Part shown: one piece after another, positions 48,493 through 59,590 of the stretch | Layout: each line of letters starts with the position of its first letter | Numbering within the stretch: position 1 is the first letter of the stretch | Source of the DNA: Geosiphon pyriformis | Taxonomy: Eukaryota; Glomeromycota; Glomeromycetes; Archaeosporales; Geosiphonaceae | Length of the DNA: 64,000 bases | Direction: 5' to 3' | Assembly: GCA_016748015.1 (NCBI GenBank) | Contig: JAAOMT010000200.1 | Coordinates: 308,984-372,983, forward strand | The notes under the pieces: model-generated | Told to the model about the DNA's origin: nothing | Databases searched by the model: none | The model's input: the letters and a program-made list of their open reading frames with translations, nothing else | Made by a program: the position numbers and the translations under genes

Positions 48493-49290
48493 TTATTCTG
48501 TATTAATCTCATGTGCTTTTTCTGGTCTAATTCTTTGGCCATGGTTGTCGAAATATTTAAGTTGTAGAGTTAATTGATTTTCAAGAAAATAGATAGGAGT
48601 AGTTGGTAGTTTTTCTATTAGTTTAGGTACTCCAAATTCGATTTCATTCTCATCATCCTTATCTGGCAGGAGAATGCTAAGAGCATAGCATTCTAAACAC
48701 CATTGGTTATCACAAAACATAACACATTCTTCATATAATTGAATGTTCATTTGCTCTAATAGTTGAATTTGAGCTTTTTTGGTTGGATATGTATGACTTG
48801 CAATTTGGTGGTAGGTTTTTACTTTATCTTCATAATCAAATCCAGCTAATTCCATGATATACTCAATGTATTCAGCTTCTTTCATTTGGCAGACATCTTT
48901 TTGTGTGGCTTTATTGATTAATGCCATTGCTAAGTCAAAAATTATTTCAGCATCATGAGGATAGTAGTAGAGTTTATTAAGAGTATTGTTATATACTGCA
49001 TCAAAGGGTGTTCCTCTTTTCACTTTTTTCGAAATTGATAGAGCATATTGACAGATTTGATCGCATACTTCTCCTCTTATTGCAACATCAATTCAATTGT
49101 ATTCTTCAAATAGCATATCTTTACATGTAAGGCAAGGTGTATTGTCCTATTTCCCACTTCTTCTTGAGAATTCAAATTATTTTCTATGGTATGCTTTGCA
49201 GAAGTAGCAGGTGTGAGTTTCATATTCCTCTTCTGGAGAAATACAAGCTCCCATAGCTGAAAGTTTCTTCTTGCAATCTTTGTATTTTAG
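48493..49290 (-). pseudogene. Gypsy-1 Cys-rich module and unrecognised pol region
   Basis: This lies between protease and dUTPase, in the gag frame. The first part (about 49290-49040) reads CKKKLSAMGACISPE, THTCYFCKAYH, then PCLTCKDM: two CX2C pairs about 25 residues apart, as in a zinc ribbon or treble clef. The second part, 49023-48493, is open for 176 codons (acidic, EAEYIEYIMELAGFDYEDKV, EECVMFCDNQWCLECYALS) and matches no family I know. A frameshift near 48495 separates it from the dUTPase. It may bind nucleic acid or shape the polyprotein; that is a guess. Confidence 0.6.
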
Positions 49291-49539
49291 TAGAATATAT
49301 GGTGGTTCTGGTGTAGAATATCTAACTTTCTTCTATCTTCTTGATTCTTTAAAAATCTCTTGTTCTGTTTCCTCAGCCTAATTGGATGTTAATTCAAGAG
49401 CCATATAGGTTTCAGTGAATGGTATTTCTTTCTTCTCTTCAAATTCAAATACTGGGGCTTTTTCTGATTGTTTGCTGAAAGTTTCACAAGTAGCAGATAT
49501 TATGGTGTATTGTCCTTGGTATAAGATTTTTAATTCCTG

Positions 49540-49835
49540 AGTTTTCCAGTCCAAGTTTGTATTGGTCTTAAGAAGCCAATCATTTCTGACCAGAGCTTGG
49601 TATTGGGATACATCTATGACTAGAACTTTGACTGGAATGGTAATTTCATCAATAGTGAATAGGAAATTGTCAATTTCTTCTACTGGTGTCTTTTTTATAT
49701 TATCTGCTGTAACAATTACAGTTTGGGCTGGTCTGTCAACAGTTTTTTGAAGCTGTTACATTAACTGGTAGGTGATAATACTTCTAGCTAATCCACTGTT
49801 TAGGATTAATCAAATGGGTTTTCTTTCTACTGTAG
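49540..49835 (-). pseudogene. Gypsy-1 aspartic protease (active-site mutant)
   Basis: A retropepsin-like segment: LILNSGLARSIIT with the catalytic DSG reading NSG (Asn codon at 49798-49800), followed by DRPAQTVIVTAD, EIDNFLFTIDEITIPVKVLV and YQALVRNDWLL. This order (DSG, hydrophobic-hydrophobic-D, hydrophobic strand, then a G/R-N/R-D-W-L motif) fits retrotransposon proteases. A TGA just before LILN probably replaces Trp TGG. Confidence 0.75.
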
Positions 49836-50419
49836 CTTTAGTGTACATGGTAGTGATAGTTTTTTGTTTATTAGCTGCTGTATTACTAAGCAAGAATAGT
49901 GATTCATTTGCTTCAAATTCGAATGGGAATATATCTGAGAGATTGACATTTTGGGCAATTTGAGCTGGTGAAATAGTATTGTTGGAAGAATTTGATTTTG
50001 GTGCTGCAGTTTCACTTTCAAAAAGTGCAGTTTGTTGAAAATCCGATCCTTTAGGCATTGTAAGATAGCTGGATTGAGTGTGATAGTGATTTGGTCTTTG
50101 TTGACCAGAATTTTGGGGAACCAACTGGTTATTTAAATTGATTCTGTTATTATTATTATTGAATTGATTTTGAGGTGTAAATTGATTATGTTGAACCAAT
50201 CTTCTGGCTAGTATTTGATATTGTTGAGTGGGTGGTGTCTGATATTGCTGAATTGGTAAAGGTTGCTAATATTGTTGCTGCATTGATTGTGGAGCTGGTT
50301 AATAGTAACTGTTTTGATTTTGTGGTCTTGGTAAATAATAAATTGATAGTGGAGGTTAGTAATAAGATTGTTGTAATGAAGAGTAACATTGATTATTTCT
50401 GTTTTGTTAGTCTCTCTGT

Positions 50420-51900
50420 AATTTCCTGCAATCTCGTTTCCAGTGTCCTGAAATTCCACAATAATAACACTTTTGAGGTTGGTTGTTGGGTGGCAATCCA
50501 AAATTGTTTTGGTTGCATTGTTGTGATGGTTGATATCTTTGTGGTTGTTGTTATTGTTGTTGTTGGTTTATAAAGTAGCTTTCAACCTTCTTTGTGAGTT
50601 GGTCTATCTTCTTTTCAACTGCTGAGCTGGTTTTTCCAATAGCTAGATTGACAAGTTTGGTATGATTTGCTTCTTCTATTGCCATTTCATAGTTTTTTGC
50701 ATGTCTAATGGCAGTTGCTAAGTCTGCTGATGCATGTGAATGAACTTTTTTAATGAATTTGTCTTTTAATTTTGCTATGAACTGATCCAAAATTTGGGCA
50801 TTGGAATAGTATTCATTGGTTTCCAATTGTTGAATTTGTTGAAAAAGTTTATTAAATCTCCCAAGATAGGTCATAACAGTTTCAGATGTTTCTTGCTTAA
50901 TATTGCGAAAGCAGTTTCTGAGAGTAATAGAGGTGTTGTTGTCAATGAATTGTTGTAGAAAAGCATCTTTAAATGCTTGTCAGTTTTCAAATGATTCTTC
51001 TAAGTTTTTAAACCATTCTTCTGCAGTTCCTTGAAAAAAATATGAGATTGTTTTAAGCATTCTTGCTGCATTCCAACCATTTGCATCTTCTGCTTTTTGA
51101 ACTTTGTCAAGCCATTTTTAAAGGCTGGTATTATTGTTTTCACCAGTGAATTCTGGGATTTTTGCAATATAAGCAGTTGCCATTTTTTCTTCATTTTTTG
51201 TAGTTTTTTCTTGTTCTGATTCAGTTTCTTTACTTTCTAAGTTTTCTGGATGATTATTTTCGTTTTCTTGTAAGTAATCAATAATATTAGTGCTTGTTAA
51301 TATGGGTTCTTGCTATTAAGTAGGATTTTTAGGTAACTAAAAATCTTCTGGTCTGGAGAAATGGTTAAGTAGTGAATTTGGTGTTTGTAGTCAAGCAAGT
51401 GAAATTGAAAATGGTGTAATAGAAGGTGGTAATTTGACACTGGTTCTTTGTTCAGGTGTTTGCAAGTGTTTGGCAGTTGTTTTTGGTAGTATTAGAGTAT
51501 TTGGAGTGGTTCTTGAGTATTGTTTCACTTTGTGTTTGCTTTTGTTGCTTGTTTCTGTTTCTAATTCAAAGTCAAGAGAGTATTTGGACTGTACTGGGTA
51601 TTTTTCTTCACAATACTCAATAATGTTAAAATTAAGTTTTTGGAAGTAGGTAGCAAGTGTTTCATTGTTCAGGTCTTCTGTTCTCAATTGTGAATAGTGC
51701 ACTAAATTATTGTAGAGATTGTTTCTAACTTCTGAAATATTGTAGTTTTCAAAAAGATAGTTGTTGATGCAATTTTCAATGTATTGGTATACTGATTTCT
51801 TGACAACTTCAATTCCATCTGGGATGTTAAATCTTTGCTTGTAGTGAGTATAAATTGACTGATAATACTTTAGAGTTGTTGTGTTTGGTGTGATTATCAT
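50420..51900 (-). pseudogene. Gypsy-1 gag with CCHC zinc knuckle
   Basis: Starts at the ATG at 51898-51900 (MIITPNTTTLKYY) with 169 open codons, then single stops in the same frame. The capsid-like part has AEEWFKNLEESFEN and FKDAFLQQFIDNN (about 51020-50930), typical of the retrotransposon gag family. It is followed by an open 107-codon piece (MTYLGRFNKLFQQ, 50874-50551), a Gln-rich run, and the knuckle CYYCGISGHWKRDC (50428-50469), a perfect C-X2-C-X4-H-X4-C. Gag packages element RNA. A Gln/Asn-rich stretch links it to the protease. Confidence 0.85.
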
Positions 51901-51927
51901 TTTGAAGTTGTTTTTGCTGTATTGTTT

Positions 51928-51945
51928 CTGTAGGAGAGCACCAAA
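51928..51945 (-). promoter_or_regulatory. Gypsy-1 primer-binding site (candidate)
   Basis: Immediately inside the 5' LTR the minus strand reads TTTGGTGCTCTCCTACAG. TGG next to the LTR end suits pairing with the CCA end of a tRNA whose 3' part would read ...GAGCACCA. The tRNA is not identified. Confidence 0.55.
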
Positions 51946-52906
51946 TGTTACTGGAGGTTTTTGGTCTCTTTTCTTGAATGTTGTAAATGTTGATTGGCTG
52001 TGAATTTACGTTTTTTAGAAGTAGTTGAACCCCCAATAACTGAATATATCTTCAAATTATCTCTTATAATTTGAACTGCTGGGCTTATAAGTGGAATGGC
52101 CAATTTCTTGCCAGTTACTTTATGTAGTTACATTGTAGTAAATGTCAACTCTTTCCCAGGAATTGCTCGTCTGGAAGCTCACTAAAAATGTGTAGTTACT
52201 TTGCTGTAAAAGTCAACTCTTCTACAGAAATCTTGTCTGTAGACTACCCTAATAATTATAATAAAAAAATAAAAAAAATGTAAAAAAATAGAATTTTATC
52301 AAGGAAAACGTTTTCTATCCAGGCCTGAAGTCACTAACAGTTTATTAAAATTGGTAGCTAATCAATTTCAAACCATTAGTTGTGTTGAAAGAATTTCAAG
52401 TGTAATAATTTAAGAATTTGGTTTTCGAATATTTTAATTTTTATTTGAATGTGTAAAAAGTAATTTGTTTCAATTAAAATATCTAAAGTAAGATACTATG
52501 GTAAGATACTATGAGAAAATACATTTTCTTGAAGAGAGAAGCTCTTTTTTTATACAACTTGTTGTAGTACTAGTCTTTGAACTTGCACTTTTTTTTTTGC
52601 TCCAATTTCGGTGAACTAAAGATACATTTTGGTGAACTACAAGTTATTTCCACGAATTATTGATTATTTCGGCCAATTTTCCATTAATTTCGGCAAATTT
52701 TAACTATATTAAATGGTTCAGGGTATTGTGTAATTTGATCATCTTAATTTTTATAGTACAAATCGAATTATTGATTAAGTAATGATATTTGATAATTTAA
52801 TTAAATAATAAGTGATAATCAAAATAATAATAATATATGCTAATTAATAATAGGAATTATGAGGGTAATTTCATGCTAATTAATAGCTAGAATTCTATTG
52901 GTAACA
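51946..52906 (-). repeat. Gypsy-1 LTR (5' LTR in element sense)
   Basis: 961 bases, TGTTAC...GTAACA. It matches 43186-43992 with scattered, mostly C/T and G/A differences. It carries an extra 153-base segment (52258-52410) bounded by TAATAATT repeats, and the phased ATTTCGG array at 52604-52690. Confidence 0.95.
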
Positions 52907-54774
52907 CCATCTAAATACAAAAAAGAAGCATGTAGACACTGTCTATTTTTGTGGTGTATTCTACAAAAAATTGAAGATACTAGTAATTGGTAATGTAGTT
53001 GACTTATCTGCTGGTTCTCTGAGCTTAGAAAATATTGGTGTTGTTGGTGTCAAACCTGTGGTGTTCTGGGGAAATAATGTTGGCAGCATTGCAAATAGTA
53101 TTAGTGGACTTTTTAATGTCAAGAATATGAAAAACACTGTTGCTAAAGAAATAAGTTATATAGAGTTAGATAATTTAGTAAATGATAAAAACATAGACAA
53201 AACAACTCCAAAGAAGACTTGCACATATACATATGTGTTAGACCACTTCTCCTAAAGTGCCTTTATATAATAACATGAGCAATAATGATAAGGTCTTAGA
53301 ACTTCTTTCTCCTAAATTCAATGGGTCTAATCAGTTGTTACCATTCAAGTTATGTGTATCGGAAAAATAGAGTTTCAATTCGGCTAAGTCATTTGCACTT
53401 AATATTGAACTCTTTACAGTGTCTGGTAAAACTGTTAGTGATAAATTAATTTCTGTCAAAAAAATCTTCTATCATGTAAATGGTTTTGGGAGAGCTTTAA
53501 CTCTCTCAAAATTTCCAGGAATTATTAGATCATTTTTTACATCTGAATTAAGTTTGGAAAAGGCAAAGAAATTGGCTATCAGTGAGAAAATTTTGGTCAA
53601 TAATAATGTTAAGCAGATAAACAAATGCACAAATTAGAAAATTGTTGTGAAAGAGATTCCAGTGGATCTTTTCAAATTAGCTGTGGAATCTGTTTTTTCT
53701 AAATTTGGCAAGATTGTCTTGATTAAAATGTAACTGATTGGTCTTTGGCAAAAGGCCTTAGTAGAGTTTAAATTATTGAATATAGCTAGTTTGGTTGCTT
53801 CCAAATGATCAGTTTTCATGAGAAAAAATTTGGTGCATGTGACTTTGGCTGTTAGTGACAAAGAATTATGGATAACAAAGAATTATCATCAAGCTTTTTT
53901 ATATACCCTTTCAGTTGAAATCACAGCTTATGATTTATCTGATTTGTTGAACTCATATAGTAGAAAAACTTGTTTTATTGGCCATAATCCTAGTTTATAT
54001 GTATGTAATAGATGTGTAATAGTGTGTTTTACTAATAAGATATCTAAATTGGCTGCTGTTGGTTCTGTTTCTGTTTTTAAAGATGTTAATTTACATTGGG
54101 CTGGGCTTTTTTTGGCCTGTTATGCTCTGTGTAAACAATTTGGTCATGTTTTTAATGTTTGTTCAGTAGGTAAGAATTCTGGTGGTTATAGTAGGTGTGT
54201 GGTTATTTCTTAGGATCAGATTTGTTTGGCCAACATATATAAAAAGAAGCAGACTCCTGTTACATGTTCTGTTTTATTTGGAGATAAAACTTGGGCTTAA
54301 ATTGCTGGTGGTTTTTTCTTTCATGCAATCTTGTCAGTTTTGTCTGGTGGTGGTTCACCTCCAGATGTAGCATCTTTTTTTTTGGGTTTTGCCTTTTCTG
54401 TTAATTCTGGATTGAGTAATCATGTGGCTGTCTTAGAACAATTTTTGGAGCTTTTGTCTGATCAGGTTTCTGTTCTTTTGAAGAAGTTGAGCTTTGTGGA
54501 GTTAGTGTTTTTGACTGTATTTTCTTCCACTCTCCCTTTAGTTGTCTCTGTTTTTTTAGTTTTGAATATGGTTTTGGATAATATGTTAGTGTTATCCACT
54601 CTCTCTTTCTTTGTTAGTTCAGATTTGGTGGCTGATTTCAGTTCTAGTAATTCTAAAATTCTAACCACTAAGATAGGTAGATTAAAGTCGAAAATAGTGG
54701 CTTTGAAGACATTAATTAATTTGGTTTTGGAAAGATTGAATTGTTTGTGTTCTGGTTTGGGTTCTTCATCTTAA
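52907..54774 (+). pseudogene. LINE-E ORF1, part 2 (after Gypsy-1)
   Basis: Continues ORF1: KKKHVDTV aligns with LINE-B KIKVCVESV. Later GKTVSDKLISVKKIFYHVNG matches B. The zinc knuckle reads YALCKQFGHVFNVC: the first Cys is Tyr (TGT to TAT), while the other three ligands remain, so it is complementary to B, which keeps the Cys but lost the His. The last part (54331-54774) is an open 147-codon Ser/Val/Leu-rich linker ending at TAA 54772-54774. At least one frameshift lies between 53255 and 53419, plus several stops. Confidence 0.8.
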
Positions 54775-57700
54775 TAACCAGTTTGGTTTGGAAAATTGCT
54801 ATATGCAATGCTCAGAATATGAACAATCCTACAAAACAAGAAGATATTATTTATTGGCATAAGAATATAGGCAATTTGATTTTGATCATTACTGAAACTA
54901 AGTTGAAAGGTAAAGTTTATCCATAGATTGCTAATAAATTCAATGGTGTCTGTGTTTTTACTTCTGATTTAGACTCTGGTTACTTGGGTTCTGGTATTGC
55001 TATTATTATGGACAGTTTTTTGGCTTGTTATGTGTGCAAAGTTTCTGAGGTGCCAGGTTAGCTTTTATCTGTTAAGTTGCTTTTCAAAAATAAACTTTTT
55101 GTTTTGATTTTGGGGCTCTATGCTGGCACTTCTTTGGCAGTTCATCTCTTTTAAGCTGGTAAAATCAACTCTTTGATTGCAAGAACAGTGAACAAATCTT
55201 CTTTTATTGTCTTGAGTGGGGACTTTAATGAAGATGGTTTGTACAAATGTGCTAGTTTTAAGAAGTGTCTCAATCTAGAGTTGGTAAATATTTTGTTAAA
55301 TAGTTCAGTTACAAGAAGTTCTACATAGAAAAATTCTAGAGATGCTGAAAAAACAATAGATTATTTGTTCATTTCTTATAATTTAGTTAATACAATAGTG
55401 AGTTGTGATGTTTTGGATGTCAATGAACACTTTGACACTAATTACCAAGTGGTCTATGTGTCTGTAGGTTTGGGTGGACTTTTGAATATGCAGTTAAACT
55501 CTCTTCACAACCAAGTGAATAAAGATCATTGGAAGTTTAACTTCAAGTATGCTGATAAAGCAAAGTGATGCAGATTTAAGGAGTCAACAACAGCAAATGC
55601 TGCAATGTTCTCTGATGAGTTTTTTGCATCTAAAGAGTTTATGAATCTGGATACTATGTGAAATATTATTTGCAAAATAATATGTTTCTCGACAAATGAG
55701 ATTTTCAAAAAAAAATGGTTCAAGAGTTTTGATAACATTTATACCAAGAAGTCTTCTAGGTTTCATAAGTTAGAAATTTTGGTGTTGAGAATAGTCAAGT
55801 CTTTACATGGAAGTGTTGATAGTATGTTCAAGTTTTTAATGAGCTGCTTAACTTCTCTGGATTTTGATAAGGCTTTGTCTATTCAGACTCTGTTAAATTC
55901 TGGTATGGATCTTGATTATGTATGTTCAGCTCTTTTCAATGTACATAAATCATATTATGCTTCTAAGTTTGCTAAGTCTATACAAGCTAAAGAGTTAAGA
56001 ATTAAGTCAGCTGTTAATAAGTATATGGAGAATTTTGCAGTCAATAAAAGTCATACAATCAGAAGTATACTGGAGCATCCTTTTCAGAAGGTGGTTTTGG
56101 ATCATTTGGTTGTTGAAGATAAACTGATTCTGAAGCCTAATCTGGTTAAGACCAAGATAGATAAGATTATGAAAGATTGGACTAAGAAGCATGAGGTGGT
56201 AGCAGATTTTCTCAGTAATTGGTTTCAACAATATTAACTATTGGAGTATGTTTTTGATGATGCTTTTTCTAATGTTATGTGTTTGGTTAATTTCGACAAA
56301 TTGCTTAGTGTGGTGTCTGATTTACTTAACAGTAAAACTGCTGGTCTTTCTGAAATCTCAAATGAACTCTGGAAACATTGCAACAAGTTGGTCTTAAACA
56401 TGCTTTTAGTGCTTTTGAATTCTTATTTGTTATATAAACAGGTGCCAAATGCTTGGAAAAAAGCTTGGATCTCAATAATTCCCAAGCCATATGAATGGGA
56501 GAAGGTTTTAATAAATATCTGACCTATTGCCTTAATTAAAACTACTTGCAAAATTCTCTTCAAGATTTTTTCAAACAGGATCTCTTCAGCATGCAGCACT
56601 TTTAATGTTTTATGTGAGGACAATTTCTCAGTTTTAAAAGATACAACAATGCAATCTCCTATTTTTGCCATTGGTTTAATTATTAAAGATGCTTTGAAAA
56701 AGAAGCATAAGCTTTGGCTAATCTTGCAGAACATATAGAAAGCCTATAACTCTGTTAGATAGGAGCATTTTAAGAATAGCTTGGTTAAGATAAAGATATA
56801 TGACAAGTTCATTAGATTTTTTGGTGGTATTTACAATGATCATGTCAACAGGGTTATGACTAATTTTGGTTTGACAGATGAATATCAAGTACATGACAGT
56901 TTAAATCAAGAGAAAGTGTTCTCACTTCTTTTTTGATACATATTTTATGATCCTCTTTTATGTAAAGTCAAGAGACAAAAAAGTGTGTGTGGTTATAGAT
57001 TGAATTTTTATTTTATTGCCAGAACTGGTTGTGTTGAATCTCAGGCTAAATTGTCATTTTTTTTTGCTGCTGGTGCTTTTATTAATGATATGATCTGAGT
57101 TGGTGGCAGTCAAGCTGCTTTACAATATATTCTCAATACTGCTAACAAATTTTTCAGGATCAATAACATTTCCATCAATAATAATAAGACAGTGGTCATT
57201 CCTATTAATTGCAGAGTTGAATATCCTTCTTTATCAATCAGTGGTCTACCTATTTTCATTGCCAAAAAAGAAGAATCTCATCATTACCTGGGTATTTTTT
57301 TGTTTACTGAGAGTTTGTCGAAACCTAGTTTGATTAAAACTTATTCAAATATTAAGTTTTTTGCCAATCTTATTCTAAGGAAGACTATTTTAGATAAACA
57401 ATTTTCTTATTTAGTGTTGGCTGTTCTTTATCTTATTGTTAGTTATAGAACATAATTCAGTTTTGTCCCTACTGAAATATGTGAGAAATAGGATGCTTTG
57501 ATTTGTAAGGGCTTAAAATTGAGATCTAATTTGCTTCTTAACTTTCCCAGTGATGCATTTTATCATCTTTTATTGTATGATTTGAAAACTTTTAAGCAAG
57601 TACAGACTGAAAGCAAGGTGGCTTCTGTTATGTGTTTTGCAAACTCTGTTGGGATATTAGGTTGTTTGTTTGTATACAAGTCTCTTAACTTACAGGCTCT

Positions 57701-59460
57701 GAGTTGGTGTCCACTTCATCCCTTAAGTTTTCTGGCTCATATTAGAATCAATCTGTTTAATAACTTTTTGGCAGGTGTGGTTTGTATTTTTCTTGGATGC
57801 AAGTTGTCTTTGAGTGATCCAATAGTCAATTCTTTTTGTTTTTGAAATAGAACCCCTATGTTATCTATTCTTGGTGAATCTGAGTTTTTTAAATTTTTTT
57901 TTTATTTTGGCATTATGATATAGCTTTTGTGGAACAGTTTCATAATCAGAAAAGTGTTGTCTTTAATTAGAAAACTTTCAAGTACTAAAAAAGACTGAAC
58001 TCATGTGGTTCTATTCCTAACTGGTTTAAGCTTTTTGTTGATTTTTTTAATGTTGTAGCTTTTTTTCTTACTAGTTTTTCTTCTTTGGATGGTTTTAAAT
58101 CTTTAAGTATTTTGAAGTCTAGTAAGTTCAGACATGTTGGTAATAGTTTGTTGAATGTTGTGGCTGATAGTCTTTCTGTTTATATGAATAGATCTCTGGT
58201 AGACTTAAGGGGTGCTGATATAAGAGCTGATGTGGCAGTTTTTTTTGAGAACATAAATTTGGGTTTGAAAGTTAAGGTTTCTGGTCTGCTGTCTTCTACT
58301 TTGACAGAGCTGTAAACTATTGCATTGCCTCTTGAGTATGTTCTTTTTCTTAGCTCAATTTGTCTTTTATGGACTGTTAGACTGCCTTAAATGCTTGCAA
58401 ATCAGAATTGGAGCTGGTACATTCAGATTTTCGGAATTGGTGTTGGGTTGAGTGTTGGCATATTGTGAACATTATTAGGAAGAAAAAGTTAAATATTAGT
58501 TGATGCAAAGTTAAGGGTCATTTGGGTATTTTGGATAATGAATGTACTAATGAACTTGCTGACATTGCTTCTTTGTCTTTCTGACATCTTCCTCTTATTT
58601 TGAAAAAACATTGTATTTTGGTTGATGGTAGTGTTGTTTCTGGTAATTCTAGACATTTTGTTCGTGAGATTTTTTGGTCCATTCATCATATATACTAGAA
58701 GGCTAGTTCTGGGCATAGGACTTTGGATAATAGTTTGTGCTTAAATGTTGATTGGCCTTGCTTATACTCAGTCTAACATCCTGATTTGCACATGGCTGTT
58801 GGTTTTACTAATAGGCTTACTGCTGGTACTTGAACATACTTTATAAAAGCTTTGCATTATTGGTTGCCAATTGCTGTTCATAAATGCCTTTATAACAAAA
58901 GTTACCCTAGTGTATTGTGTTTGTATTGTGGTGAGATTGAGGTTTCAGATTATACTTTCTCTTGCATAATTAATGATCATGTTTGTTATCATTTATTGAA
59001 TGCTTATGTAGCTGTTTGGTGTGTGTTTTTTGGTCTGTCTCTTCCCTTTTTATGTGTGTCTCAATTATTGTCCTCTTGTGTCTCCAATGCTGCAGTATGC
59101 ACAGCTTTTTGCAAAGACTTTGTCTTTAAAAATTGGCTTCAGGAGGCTATGTCTGTTTTCAAGAATACCAAAATTGTAAGTCAAAAAATTGTGAAATTTG
59201 TACATGCCTTCTGTCTTGCTTTTAGGAAAGAGGTATGGTTAGTTTGTGTTAAGCACTAAACTTTTATGGAAAAGAATAGGCTGATACCATTTGATGATTC
59301 AATTTTAAAGTTGGTTTCTGGATTGTTTTTATCATTTTTTGCTGGTATGATAAGATTGTTAGATATTAATGAAGCATTTAGTGTTGCCTTTGGGTTTTAT
59401 AAATCACATTTGTTTTTTTCAGGTATTAGAGACCCTGTCTCTGTTTATATAGGTACATAA
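54775..59460 (+). pseudogene. LINE-E ORF2 (endonuclease, RT, RNase H, zinc finger)
   Basis: Begins with WKIAICNAQNMNN near 54790, just after ORF1, as in LINE-B. The endonuclease keeps ETKLK and SGDFNED but reads FDTNYQVV for FDTDHxAV, losing Asp and His. RT shows FIND at 57078-57089 (FVDD in B), and the next Trp is TGA. The frame is constant to about 57845, then shifts twice; the first shift is near a T10 run at about 57892. RNase H is eroded (YMNRSL for YMDGSL). The finger keeps CLYCGEIEVSDYTFSC (His to Tyr). Open C-terminal pieces are 58852-59259 and 59266-59460. It keeps TGG or CAG at several sites where B has stops. Confidence 0.87.
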
Positions 59461-59590
59461 TATTGTTTTGATCAGTCTGAATGGCTGGTTACATGTAAAT
59501 AATGCATGATTCACACCTAATTTATATCAGTTATTTGATGTATTGTATTAAGCCATGTTTGGATCTCATTTGTTAAATAAATAAAAAAAT

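Larger units (their letters stand above)
43186..52906 (-). mobile_element. Gypsy-1: complete Ty3/gypsy LTR retrotransposon
   Basis: Both LTRs begin TGTTAC and end GTAACA. The 4-bp CCAT flanks both sides (43182-43185 and 52907-52910) as target duplication, and excision restores LINE-E ORF1. Minus-strand order: 5' LTR, PBS, gag with CCHC, protease, Cys-rich module and unknown region, dUTPase-like domain, RT, RNase H, integrase, extra ORF, PPT, 3' LTR. RT before integrase defines Ty3/gypsy (Metaviridae type). The copy is dead: many in-frame stops, a frameshift near 48500, and Asp-to-Asn changes in the protease, RT and RNase H active sites. Gag to the unknown region keeps one frame, consistent with a fused Gag-Pol. 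Confidence 0.93.
42960..59590 (+). mobile_element. LINE-E: full-length LINE split by Gypsy-1
   Basis: The 5' end (ACTTTCTCTTGTTAATCTTC) matches LINE-B. ORF1 begins at the ATG at 43123. At 43186 the Ty3/gypsy element Gypsy-1 is inserted, and LINE-E resumes at 52907 in the same ORF1 (...ACCCAT, then CTAAATACAAAAAAGAAG). After ORF1 and ORF2 the 3' UTR ends with GTTAAATAAATAAAAAAA at about 59588. Without the insert the element is about 6.9 kb, like LINE-B, its closest relative here. Confidence 0.9.

Noticed and set aside
52258-52410. MITE insertion in the Gypsy-1 LTR
   Set aside because: The 8-bp direct repeats fit, but no terminal inverted repeats are visible; deletion from the other LTR is simpler.
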